64,000 nucleotides of DNA. It comes from SZUA-545 sp050297855 (GTDB lineage: Bacteria > Campylobacterota > Campylobacteria > Campylobacterales > SZUA-545). The notes under the pieces are model-generated. The model had not been told where the DNA came from. It did not search any database and saw nothing but the letters and a program-made list of their open reading frames with translations. The DNA is taken from NCBI GenBank assembly GCA_050297855.1, contig JBNKTC010000020.1:343423-407422 (forward strand). Direction: 5' to 3'. The stretch's first letter is position 1. Each line of letters opens with the position of its first letter. This document shows, in pieces, positions 1 to 8,864 of the stretch. Made by a program: the position numbers and the translations under genes.

Positions 1-2178
1 CGGGTTGTTGACAGGTGCCCTGAAAATTGTTTTCAAATAACCACTGCTGTTGTACCCGCCAAAAAGATAAACATAATCCCCGACTACGGCTACTTGAGAA
101 TCACATAATGCATCAGGAAGTGTCGCTCCGGTATCGCTCCATTCTGTTGGACTGTCGACACTAGCCCGAAAAATTCCATCTACGCAACTACTACCATTAT
201 ATCCTCCAAAAAGATAGATATAGTTTCCGATCACTGCAGCTTGCGATCTGCCCAGTTGTGTCGGTAAGCTGACTCCTGTATTACTCCAAGATGATGGGTC
301 ATTAACAGATGCCTTAAAAATTGTATCGACATAATTACTTCCGTCGTGTCCCCCAAATAGGTAGACATCATCCTCAAGTACTACAGCTTGTGAACGCATT
401 AATCGACTCGGCAAAGTTTTATTCGTATCACTCCATTGTGTAGGAGTAGCTATTGATGCTGTAAAGATATAATCTTTTGTGCCTCCTGTATGACCGCCAA
501 AAAGATAGAGAGAATCATTAATGATTACTGATTGTGAATAGCCCATTGCAGATGGAATTGTCGCACCCGTGTCAATCCAGTATCTTGGGTCCAGAACGGA
601 TGCCTGATATACCTTATCTGAGAATGTACCATCGCCTGTGCGTCCACCCATCAGAAATACATTATCTCCGACTCGTACTACACTTGGGGCTGTCAAACCA
701 TCCAGCAGATCTTTTCCAGTATCTACCCAATTTAGCGCTTCTCCCGGTGCGTCTGGAGCATACTTCCACGGTTTGCCATATCCGCCAGTAATATTCCCGT
801 CAAACAGTTGAGTATCGAGGATAATATCGTGATTACTGACACTGAGTGGATCAAGTGTCACATCCTTGGAACCTGTCATATTGATATCTTCAGCTTTTAG
901 TGTGACGTTACCTTCGACATGATAGATCTTGAGATATCCTTTGGTCCCGAAGCTTCCCGAGCCTGTCAGGCCGATCAGTGTGTCGTTAGCATAGACCTTC
1001 GCTCCGGCAACCGGTTCATAGCTCGTGTTAAAGACATTGACGCCTACCGTTGCCAGAAGGTTGCCTCCGATGATGGCACGTTTCTGCAGCGTCAGCGTAC
1101 AATCGACCGTACTTCCCGTCTTGTCCAGGATCACGCTGTCGATCAGGCAGCTGGCTACCGGCACGTCCGTATCGTCAGTCGAGTTGAACTTCAGCTGCAT
1201 CGCATAGGTCCCGTACTGGAGTCCTTCCAGGGTTACGGATGCTGTTGTCGCATTGTTCTCCGTTGTCAGCGTCATGACGGCTTCATGGGTCGTCGTGTTG
1301 TTGTCGCTCAGGAGCAGTACCACCTGCAGTTTGTCCAAGCCGATCTCATCGATCACTTCCTGGGGTACGTTGGCGATTACCGTTGCATTGCCGTCTGTGA
1401 CGTCAAAGACAAACTCCGCTTCTCCATGCAAAGCGATCAGGTCGATGCTGAATGGCTCTCCAGCTACGATGTCTATCGTCTCCTGTTCGGGGACGGACCG
1501 TCCGATCTGGACATTGGCGTCATACAGGTTCAGATGGATCGTATGGGAGCCGTTCGTCAGGTTTAGGTAGGTATCCGTGAGGCCCGTAGCCGGGTTGATC
1601 GTAAACATCTGCTCCGCACCGCCGTCTACGATGACACCCAGTTGCGGGGCGACGATATCCGTCAGCTCGTTCGTCGCGTATTTAAACTTGTACCCTGCCA
1701 GCTCGCCTACGACAGATACATCGATATTCGTATCCCCGATGATCGGTTTGATTGTCAGCGGAATGGAGTGCTGCCCGCCGTCTACGATCTCGTAAAATGC
1801 CTCGCCCGCATAGTAGAAGTTGTCATTGGACAGCACCATCGTAAAGGTGTAATCCCCCGGTACTAATGCGATGGTCTTGTTGGACGTCATATTGAAATCC
1901 GACTCATCCAGGTAGGCGCTCCACGTGAACGTCTCCACCGTACCTGTCGTATGGTTCTCTGCCTGCAGCTCGCCCAGCAGGATCGTTGTGGCTGCGGTTA
2001 CCTGCTTGCTGCTTACCGTCTTGCTGCTCTTGCCTGTATACAATGCAGCCAAAGAAAGATCCATACTCGTCTCGACTTTCGTCTCCTCGCTGCTCCCTCC
2101 GCTGCCGCTGTCGCAGCCCACAAGCATCAGTATCATCATAGTAATACCAAATGCATTTTTCCAGTGTTTCCAAGTCAT
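1..2178 (-). CDS. Kelch/galactose-oxidase-like repeat lipoprotein, partial (3' end outside window)
   Basis: Open minus-strand frame of 726 codons that runs off the window edge without a stop. The ATG at 2178 is preceded by AAAGGAT. Residues 1-20 form a lipoprotein signal with the lipobox LVGC, so the protein should be lipid-anchored at the outer membrane or periplasm. The middle is Thr/Asp-rich beta-sandwich-like sequence. From about residue 490 there are at least four repeats of about 55 residues of the form W-x-D-T-G...LP...S...V...YLFGG..G...IF-x-ASV, the look of Kelch beta-propeller blades. Function is unknown; such propellers often mediate surface binding. The lipoprotein and repeat calls are firm, any role is not. 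Confidence 0.75.
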   Translation of the reverse strand, partial: MTWKHWKNAFGITMMILMLVGCDSGSGGSSEETKVETSMDLSLAALYTGKSSKTVSSKQVTAATTILLGELQAENHTTGTVETFTWSAYLDESDFNMTSNKTIALVPGDYTFTMVLSNDNFYYAGEAFYEIVDGGQHSIPLTIKPIIGDTNIDVSVVGELAGYKFKYATNELTDIVAPQLGVIVDGGAEQMFTINPATGLTDTYLNLTNGSHTIHLNLYDANVQIGRSVPEQETIDIVAGEPFSIDLIALHGEAEFVFDVTDGNATVIANVPQEVIDEIGLDKLQVVLLLSDNNTTTHEAVMTLTTENNATTASVTLEGLQYGTYAMQLKFNSTDDTDVPVASCLIDSVILDKTGSTVDCTLTLQKRAIIGGNLLATVGVNVFNTSYEPVAGAKVYANDTLIGLTGSGSFGTKGYLKIYHVEGNVTLKAEDINMTGSKDVTLDPLSVSNHDIILDTQLFDGNITGGYGKPWKYAPDAPGEALNWVDTGKDLLDGLTAPSVVRVGDNVFLMGGRTGDGTFSDKVYQASVLDPRYWIDTGATIPSAMGYSQSVIINDSLYLFGGHTGGTKDYIFTASIATPTQWSDTNKTLPSRLMRSQAVVLEDDVYLFGGHDGSNYVDTIFKASVNDPSSWSNTGVSLPTQLGRSQAAVIGNYIYLFGGYNGSSCVDGIFRASVDSPTEWSDTGATLPDALCDSQVAVVGDYVYLFGGYNSSGYLKTIFRAPVNNP

Positions 2179-2414
2179 TTTTTATCCTTTGTTTTGGTTT
2201 TTACGGAAACAGCAAAAGATATCAAATTTGTGTGAAAACGATGTTAAATATTTAATTGGATTATTAATATCATTGGAAGTAATATAAATGAATTATGTGT
2301 TTTATTCGGCAAATTGCGTGTGGTATTGGATGTTTATACGTAGACGGGATTACGTGATTTTTTTATCGTTTGGATAGAAAATAAAGGGTTTAAACCAATG
2401 CGTGTAAGGGAATG
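2179..2414. other. A+T-rich intergenic region
   Basis: This stretch lies upstream of the Kelch lipoprotein and downstream of the barrel gene, both on the minus strand. I see no ORF with a ribosome binding site and no clear terminator hairpin. It presumably holds the promoter of the lipoprotein. Confidence 0.4.
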
Positions 2415-3218
2415 TTAAAAGAAGTACGCCGCGCCGATGTAGAAGGTTGTTTCCGTATCCTCCCACTTCTCTTTCCCGATATCCTTATCGAGATAGAACC
2501 AGTTTCTCTTCTGGTAGGCGAATGCGGCTTTGAGCTGATAGTTTTTGAGGTTTTTATACGCTCCGATACCCAGGCCCAGGGAGTAGTTGGTCGGCATGCC
2601 GTTGGTCGTGCCGGTGTGGCCGAGGCCGGCATCGATCTTCATAAAGGGGATCGAGCCGTAGAGGTATTTGTAGCCGAACTTCTTATAGCTGTAGCCCAGG
2701 GTAAAGAGCACGTCCTGCACCAGGTCGTTGGTGTAGTAGGAGACCTGGTAGAAGTCCCCCGTCTTGCGCTCCTGGAAGCCTCCGACGACCGCCAGGCGGT
2801 TGTATTCGAGGCCCTGGTTGTATTTGTAGGTGCTGCCGTCGGCCGTGCCGATCAGATCCCCGTTATCGGTTCGAAAGAGTTCTTCCCCGGTGTTGTTGGA
2901 GTTGAGCGTCACAGAACGCGAGAGACTGGTTCTTCCGAACTCGATCCCCGCATAATAGCGCCCGACCGTCCCCATAAGCATATGGTACTCGACCTCGCTT
3001 GCGGGCTTGCTCTTTTCCGCGACGATAGCGGGCTTTTTGGGTACGCGTTTTTTGACGCGTTTGACCCGCTTTTTTCGTTTGATCACACGTTTTTTTACCG
3101 GCTGCTGCTGGTAGTAGTTTTTGTAGATATAGGGATTTTGCTGATAGGTGGCAGCTGTGAGGGCCGTTACTAAAAAAGATGGTAGTAGTAAGAGGATTAT
3201 CAACAGTTTCTTCCGCAT
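2415..3218 (-). CDS. Outer-membrane beta-barrel protein with basic N-terminal linker
   Basis: 267 residues. I chose the ATG at 3218, where MRKKLL begins a normal signal peptide, over an in-frame TTG 15 bases upstream. After the signal there is a very basic Lys/Arg-Val stretch (about residues 40-65), then about 190 residues with alternating aromatic and hydrophobic positions. The protein ends in ...AAYFF, and a terminal Phe is typical of barrels assembled by the Bam complex. No catalytic motif is visible. It is likely a small porin or structural barrel; substrate unknown. Confidence 0.6.
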   Translation of the reverse strand: MRKKLLIILLLLPSFLVTALTAATYQQNPYIYKNYYQQQPVKKRVIKRKKRVKRVKKRVPKKPAIVAEKSKPASEVEYHMLMGTVGRYYAGIEFGRTSLSRSVTLNSNNTGEELFRTDNGDLIGTADGSTYKYNQGLEYNRLAVVGGFQERKTGDFYQVSYYTNDLVQDVLFTLGYSYKKFGYKYLYGSIPFMKIDAGLGHTGTTNGMPTNYSLGLGIGAYKNLKNYQLKAAFAYQKRNWFYLDKDIGKEKWEDTETTFYIGAAYFF

Positions 3219-3232
3219 GGGAAGATTATACA

Positions 3233-3264
3233 AAAAGAAAACTGCCGGGAAGCTTTCCCGGCAG
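3233..3264 (-). terminator. Rho-independent terminator
   Basis: A perfect 10-bp stem (3242-3251 with 3255-3264, loop GCT) is followed on the minus strand by TTTTCTTTTTG. It lies just downstream of the small lipoprotein gene ending at 3285 and should end that transcript before the barrel gene. Confidence 0.8.
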
Positions 3265-3284
3265 CATAGTCAGACTCTAAAAAA

Positions 3285-3551
3285 TTAGAGGTTTGCGTTA
3301 GCTTCATCCTGCGCATCGGCAAGACTGCTAACCGGTGGTGCAGGAGGGAAGTTTCCTGTCGCCGTGGATTTGTACGTAACGTTTGTCGCAGACTCGGCAG
3401 GAGCGACCTCGAAGGATTGCTCTGTCGTCGTAGTCGTATCGTCAACCGTCTTAGCCGCTTTGGAAGAAGCACTGCTTCCTCCGCCGCCGCCACAACCGGT
3501 CATCACCGCTACAAGGCCTGCAGCGATTAAAAGCATCAGACTCTTTTTCAT
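3285..3551 (-). CDS. Small lipoprotein
   Basis: 88 residues starting at the ATG at 3551, preceded by AAAAAGGAGTTCACA. The signal peptide ends in the lipobox MTGC and is followed by a run of glycines and a Ser/Ala/Thr-rich tail; the remainder is low complexity. It lies just downstream of the secreted protein at 3565-3966 in the same direction and is closed by a terminator. No family recognised. Confidence 0.65.
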   Translation of the reverse strand: MKKSLMLLIAAGLVAVMTGCGGGGGSSASSKAAKTVDDTTTTTEQSFEVAPAESATNVTYKSTATGNFPPAPPVSSLADAQDEANANL

Positions 3552-3564
3552 TGTGAACTCCTTT

Positions 3565-3966
3565 TTATCGTTCTCGTGAAACAATGGGTTTATCATCAAA
3601 ACAATAGCTCATCTTGTCATTGCAGATCATGGCTTTCTCTTTGCCGTCGATCTTGTACGTCACCTTATACACACGGGTGTAAAAACGTGGCGCAGGTTCT
3701 ACTTTGACAAACTCCGCTTTTTTGCTGACTTGCTGTTTTAGCACAACCTCTACCAGCATCTTGGAGGGCTTATACCTGTCATTGACGCATTGGGTATAGT
3801 CCTTCTGCATCATCGGAGGTATATTGACTAAAAACTCAGGAACTTTACAATTGCCTCTGTGCTGATTCATCATCTGCATATCCGGTACCGGAGGCTGTGG
3901 TCTGCTATCAGCAAAAAGCAGTGTCGAAAGAACAACCGCTGTCAATAAAACCATTTTTTTCAACAT
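3565..3966 (-). CDS. Small secreted protein, unknown function
   Basis: 133 residues. The N-terminus MLKKMVLLTAVVLSTLLFADS looks like a Sec signal peptide cleaved near FADS. The mature part is basic and has four cysteines (GNCKV, TQCVN, MICND, SYCFD) that could form disulphides in the periplasm. It is followed 13 bases later by the small lipoprotein gene, so the two are probably cotranscribed. No family recognised. Confidence 0.6.
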   Translation of the reverse strand: MLKKMVLLTAVVLSTLLFADSRPQPPVPDMQMMNQHRGNCKVPEFLVNIPPMMQKDYTQCVNDRYKPSKMLVEVVLKQQVSKKAEFVKVEPAPRFYTRVYKVTYKIDGKEKAMICNDKMSYCFDDKPIVSRER

Positions 3967-3982
3967 TCTGTATCCTCGTTTT

Positions 3983-4010
3983 AAAGCGGCTGCCGTTAAG
4001 CAGCCGCTTT
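3983..4010. terminator. Strong hairpin between 4022-7819 and 3565-3966
   Basis: An 11-bp perfect stem (AAAGCGGCTGC with its complement, six-base loop) lies directly after the stop of the large exported protein gene. On the minus strand only a weak T-tract follows, so it may be a partial terminator or an mRNA-processing hairpin that separates the two genes. Confidence 0.6.
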
Positions 4011-4021
4011 ACCTGTTTTTG

Positions 4022-7000
4022 TTATTTGGCCAGAGTTACCGTTACACCAGTAACCTGGTTTACGATGATCTGGTCTTTTGTACCTGTGATCGTACCATTT
4101 GTACTGACTTCACCGTCGTTCAGGAAGGCACCGACATAAAGGGCACCACTCTCTGTACCACAGATGAACGGATGGTCGACATAGTCGTCCATGTACAGGA
4201 TCGTACCGAGCGCCGTACCATCGGAGAGGATGATATCTCTGACGTTCGCCGTAGCCGTATCAAGCGTTGTGGACTCGTGGTAGTACGCACACGTCAGACG
4301 TGTAGCACTCGCGGACTGGAGCTGAACCCCGTCATCCACCGTACCGTCATAAGCCGCTACCGCAGTACCCGTACTGTCGTAGACTGTTGGGTAGCTGTCG
4401 TATACATTCGTATCACTCGTGGAGTGAGACAGGATACCGGATCCCGCATAGAACGGAATGTATGCGAATTTCTGCTGGTCAGAGTAGAGACCCGCTGTAT
4501 CTTTCGCCGTGATACGGATATCCGTTACGATACCTGCAGCAAGTTGCTCAGCAGCAGTATCATATGTACCGAAGTTTGTATAGGTTGCAGAACCGAAGCT
4601 GTTCGGGAATACAACACCCAGGGCACCGAGGTTGACCGGGATCGGATCAGCGATTGTTGTCACCTGACCGACATAGTTTGTACCGCCGACACCGTAGTTA
4701 CTGTCGTTGATATCGCCGGAGTATACTTCGACGGAAGCCGTATCTGTCGTAGACATTGTCAGGTTGATCGTAGAACCGACCTGTGCCGTACTTGAGATAA
4801 TCGGTTTCTGGTAGTCAAGCAGGTAAGTCGCGCTTTTTGTCTGACCGGAAGCTTCCGCCAGCGTGACCACTACAGATACCTGACCTTCGTTAAACCCGAT
4901 ACCAGCCGTTTCGTGGCTGTCAAGGGAGATTGTAAAGTCGTTTGTCGCACCTGTTCTTTGCAGGGACGTTTTATAACCGTTGATCGTTGCATAGACTTCC
5001 CATGCATCATTGTTCGCCGTAGCCGTACCGTATGTTGTCAAACCGCTCGCCGTGATAGTCAGGGAGAAGTTATCCAGGTGGTTCAGCGTATTGGCTGATG
5101 TCGCCGTACCGGCAAAGTGGTTCGTAAAGTGCGCATACGGCGTACCGTTAAGCGTAAAGTTCGTACCGTTTGTCTGTGCGACGAAGTCGATTGTGGATGT
5201 AGCATCCCCGTTAAGGTATACCCAATAACCCTGCTCTTTTTCTGTCCAGAACAGTTCGAACTGGTCATCCGTATCGTACCACTCGGTAGGATCTTTGGAG
5301 ACGTCGATCTGTTTCCAGGAGATGAAGCTACCTGTCGTACCGAACGCCGGATCATTATTCGCAGCAGTCTGACCTGTAATGATCAGCTCCGCTTTTTTAC
5401 CGTATCCTGTTTTAATGTCATACAGCGGACCTTCCACAGGGAAGTTCTCGGAGTAGAACGCCGTATTACCGAGGTTGTCGGTAAATGCAGGATATGTGTA
5501 GTTACCGTCAAAGTAACCGCTGGAGTTTTGATCTTCGTAGTGGGAAACAACCGCACTGATGTTATAGGCACGTCCGATCGCACCCCGTGTGGAAGCATTA
5601 CACTCTTTAGTACCGGTTTCGACCAGTGCTTGGTATGCTGTACACTCTTTCTCAACAAGAACGTCCCATTTACCGCCCTGCTCCTGGATATCGATAAACG
5701 AAACCCGTCCGGCAGCCGTACCGGCATACATACCAGTATATGTCAGCATAAATGTATCGTTGGAGTCACCGGAATCGATATGCGTCGCATTGACATCGAT
5801 CGTGGAAGAAACAGCATTGAAACCAATGTTGATATTTCTAACCGTTTGAGAAAGGTTATCATCTTTCAGCGTTACATACGCTTCAGCTGTACCGGCTACA
5901 ACACGGATTGATGTATCGTTACCGTCAACCAGGTTGTTATCCGCGTTACCCGCATTGGAACGTGTACTATCCGCGATCGTAGAGTCGTAGTAGAATACAC
6001 GAGTCAGCGTCGCATCTTTAACAAAGAAGCGGTAGTCGGAAACCATCAGCAGCGAGTCGTTGCCGCTTCGTCCGTCCATATCTACTTCGATAACATTGTT
6101 ATTCGCTGTGGAGAACGCCGCGTCCATTGCATTCTGAACCGGAACTACTGCACCATTGACTGTAGCAGGTATAGCCGCATATGCACCGTCAGTAACACTA
6201 CTCATCGGGAACGTTACGGACATATTCGCGTCGCCAAGACCGGCTTGCGCGGAATAGTACGTATTCGGTTCGATGATCATACCCGTTACCCCATACTGGG
6301 AGCGATAGAAGTTGTTCGCTGAACCGTTACTCTCTGGTGAGATAGCCAGGCCCAGAAGGTCTGTTACGCTGCTTGCCGTCTGAACGGTAAAGCGTCGTGT
6401 AGAGAGCAGGACAGCCTGGCTGTTTTGTGTATCCGGAAGACATTTAACAAGGAAGTTCGCCGTAGCGGATTTCGTGTTGTTGTCGTCGATCGCCTTGTTG
6501 AAGTATCGACACGCGATTGTCGGATCCGTTGCGATATTAAGACCGCTGAAGTTCAGCGTCGAAGCACCGTATGTATCCGTGATGTTCAGGTCGCCGTCGA
6601 CGTCGACGATCACACCCGTAATGGAGTAGGAGAGATACTCGTCACCGAAGGAGAGCATATTCCAACCGTCCGCGATAAACGAAGAGTGGTTGATGTCAGC
6701 CGCGCTGTCGTACCCGAGGACAAAACCGGCAGGGTTGTTGATCGTTGTCGCAGCCAATGTATTGGCTGTGGATCGTACCCAGTACCCTTTGCCTTGCTCG
6801 AACGTGTCGAAGTCGTTGGCCGCATTGACCGTGATCGTCGCACCATTACCGTAGGCACGGAACTGTCTCCACTGTTGTGTCGGAGCATCCCAACTAAGGA
6901 CTGTCAGGTTACCGTCGAGCGGTGCTCTGAGGTAGTTCTGGTCAGTTGTCGTGAACGTCGTACCGTTAAACGCGCTGTATGCCGTATTCGGCATGATGTC

Positions 7001-7819
7001 GTTTTTGGAACTGTTCAGGTCGTTGTCGGAAAGATCCTGGTCATATGCATGCAGGATACCTGTGACACTGTTACCGGATACACCACCTGTTGTCGTTGCT
7101 GTAACGACTGACAGACCGCCATTTGCAAGCGACGCATAATTTTCATACGTGTAGGCACGGTTGAACGTGACCTGGTATGTCGTATTGTCTGTTTCGCTCA
7201 GTGATGTTGCAGAACCCGTCTCGTACTGGAACAGCAATGTCTCGCCCTCGTAGTCCGCCTGATAGTAGATCTTGATGTCAGGGGAACCGGCATCGGGAGA
7301 CTGGATATACATCGTACGGATCGGGGAGTCTGGGTTTTTTACCCGTGCCGTGTATTCAACCGCAACCAATACCGCACCAAGGTGGTCTGTTGTAGAAGAT
7401 TTGGCATCTGATGTATCTCTACCCAGAACCATAGCACCCACTGTCGCATAGATATTGCTACCCAGTGCGATACCGCCAAGACCGACAGGTCGCGGTGCAT
7501 TGGTAACACCGTCATTCAGGGAACTTGCCGTAGTAGTCGTTACCGGGGTGGATTTATTTCCGTCCCATGTCGGTACTTCCATACCGCCTACCTGGAAACT
7601 GCTGCCTGCCCCATCAATAATACGAGGTAGAGCACCACCCCATGTTACTGTTGTACTACCTGATGTAGCCCCATAGTTTTGAAAACCTGGCACACCAATA
7701 AAGGTCCAGGAATCATCAACCACCGGCACGTTTGCGATTGTCGTCGCAGCGCTCAGCGGCATAGAAACCAAACCTAATGAAATCGCTAAAAAGCTATATA
7801 GTGCTTTTAACCTTTTCAT
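4022..7819 (-). CDS. Large exported protein, unknown function
   Basis: 1265 residues from the ATG at 7819, which has the ribosome binding site AAGGAGAAAAG; the in-frame extension to 7891 lacks one. The first 27 residues form a Sec signal ending in MPLSAA. The mature protein is rich in Thr, Asn, Asp, Gly and Ala and looks all-beta. Segments of the type GKGYWVRSTANT, GWNMLSFGD and QGYWVYLNGD recur and resemble the GWN...GYWV modules of bacterial surface proteins. There is no C-terminal barrel, sortase or T9SS signal that I can identify, so its anchoring is unclear. It is likely secreted or surface-attached; family unknown. Confidence 0.65.
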   Translation of the reverse strand: MKRLKALYSFLAISLGLVSMPLSAATTIANVPVVDDSWTFIGVPGFQNYGATSGSTTVTWGGALPRIIDGAGSSFQVGGMEVPTWDGNKSTPVTTTTASSLNDGVTNAPRPVGLGGIALGSNIYATVGAMVLGRDTSDAKSSTTDHLGAVLVAVEYTARVKNPDSPIRTMYIQSPDAGSPDIKIYYQADYEGETLLFQYETGSATSLSETDNTTYQVTFNRAYTYENYASLANGGLSVVTATTTGGVSGNSVTGILHAYDQDLSDNDLNSSKNDIMPNTAYSAFNGTTFTTTDQNYLRAPLDGNLTVLSWDAPTQQWRQFRAYGNGATITVNAANDFDTFEQGKGYWVRSTANTLAATTINNPAGFVLGYDSAADINHSSFIADGWNMLSFGDEYLSYSITGVIVDVDGDLNITDTYGASTLNFSGLNIATDPTIACRYFNKAIDDNNTKSATANFLVKCLPDTQNSQAVLLSTRRFTVQTASSVTDLLGLAISPESNGSANNFYRSQYGVTGMIIEPNTYYSAQAGLGDANMSVTFPMSSVTDGAYAAIPATVNGAVVPVQNAMDAAFSTANNNVIEVDMDGRSGNDSLLMVSDYRFFVKDATLTRVFYYDSTIADSTRSNAGNADNNLVDGNDTSIRVVAGTAEAYVTLKDDNLSQTVRNINIGFNAVSSTIDVNATHIDSGDSNDTFMLTYTGMYAGTAAGRVSFIDIQEQGGKWDVLVEKECTAYQALVETGTKECNASTRGAIGRAYNISAVVSHYEDQNSSGYFDGNYTYPAFTDNLGNTAFYSENFPVEGPLYDIKTGYGKKAELIITGQTAANNDPAFGTTGSFISWKQIDVSKDPTEWYDTDDQFELFWTEKEQGYWVYLNGDATSTIDFVAQTNGTNFTLNGTPYAHFTNHFAGTATSANTLNHLDNFSLTITASGLTTYGTATANNDAWEVYATINGYKTSLQRTGATNDFTISLDSHETAGIGFNEGQVSVVVTLAEASGQTKSATYLLDYQKPIISSTAQVGSTINLTMSTTDTASVEVYSGDINDSNYGVGGTNYVGQVTTIADPIPVNLGALGVVFPNSFGSATYTNFGTYDTAAEQLAAGIVTDIRITAKDTAGLYSDQQKFAYIPFYAGSGILSHSTSDTNVYDSYPTVYDSTGTAVAAYDGTVDDGVQLQSASATRLTCAYYHESTTLDTATANVRDIILSDGTALGTILYMDDYVDHPFICGTESGALYVGAFLNDGEVSTNGTITGTKDQIIVNQVTGVTVTLAK

Positions 7820-7996
7820 CTTTTCTCCTTTCCTGAGTTTAATCATTTCAAAATGAGAGTGCATGCACTCAAACAGTTTTTCATACAACAAATCGTCATA
7901 TGTGAGTTTTTTTTTAAATTTTTTTCATACCCCCTCCTTGAAATAGATAATCTTTACGGATTTTAGGTGCTCAAGCATTTTTTATTCCTTCACCCG

Positions 7997-8863
7997 TTAA
8001 AAGGTCGTACCGGTAAATACGGGCGTCAGCGTCTTGTCCGGTGGCATCAGCGGCGTAGCCGGGAGATTGCCCCGGTAACAGTCTTCCCGGAACTTCACGT
8101 AGAAGTACGGATTGTTGCTGCCAAGGAGTGCTGTGAGCACCTGAAGGTCAAAACGGAGGATCTTCCCGTCTTTGTTGGTATAGTTATATTCTCCAAGCGC
8201 CGTATAGTTCTCGAGCGTCGTAAGAAGCACTTTTTTGTAATAAAGCGTAACCTGGCTGGGTTCGACCGATACCTGTGAACGGATCCAGTAGTGCAAGTCG
8301 GTACTGAAAGTCCCCTCGACGGTGGCCCAGGAGTCGGAGACGGTACCCCAGCTGTCCAGACAGGCGTTGGGGTCCTGCGACGGCGTCACGTCCGGCGGGG
8401 TAGTACCCCCGTTGTCACCCCCTCCGTTATTGCTGCCGTTGCTGTCGGTCCCGGAGCCGCCGCTTTCACCGTCTGCGATATCCACGGCCGTACCGTTAAT
8501 ATCACCCTCGCCTTCGTACACACTGGCCCGGATCAGCGCCGTCTGCCGGTAGCCGCTTGCATCTTCGGCCGATACCGTGAAGTCCTCTACCCCCTCGCTC
8601 ACACCCGTGACGACGATCTCGGGATAGAGTTTGTTCTGGTAATCGATCTCGTAGGCGACCTTCTTGTCCGTCCCCACCGTTTCGGCGGTCACCAGGTAGC
8701 TTTGGCCCACGTTCATATTAAGGGCAAAGGTCCGGGTCTCCCCGACCTCCAGCGGCACGATCATGTTGGCGCTGCTCTCGGTATCGGAGGAGCTCACACG
8801 ATCCTCACCGTCCCCGCATCCGACGAGAAAAATAGAAATCACAAGAAAAAGAAGCTGTTTCAT
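7997..8863 (-). CDS. Lipoprotein, unknown function
   Basis: 288 residues with lipobox LVGC near residue 16. An N-terminal beta-rich part (to about residue 120) is followed by a Gly/Ser/Asn-rich linker (GGSGTDSNGSNNGGGDNGG, about 130-155) and a C-terminal domain with two cysteines (NACLDSW and REDCYRG) that may pair. Its ATG lies one base after the stop of the Big_2-domain lipoprotein, so the two are translationally coupled and probably work together at the cell surface. Confidence 0.65.
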   Translation of the reverse strand: MKQLLFLVISIFLVGCGDGEDRVSSSDTESSANMIVPLEVGETRTFALNMNVGQSYLVTAETVGTDKKVAYEIDYQNKLYPEIVVTGVSEGVEDFTVSAEDASGYRQTALIRASVYEGEGDINGTAVDIADGESGGSGTDSNGSNNGGGDNGGTTPPDVTPSQDPNACLDSWGTVSDSWATVEGTFSTDLHYWIRSQVSVEPSQVTLYYKKVLLTTLENYTALGEYNYTNKDGKILRFDLQVLTALLGSNNPYFYVKFREDCYRGNLPATPLMPPDKTLTPVFTGTTF

Positions 8864-8864
8864 C

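Noticed and set aside
1..2000. Plus-strand frames of 60-215 codons over the Kelch lipoprotein and its 5' region
   Set aside because: They are opposite-strand shadows of the continuous minus-strand frame, have no ribosome binding sites and show biased, non-protein-like composition.
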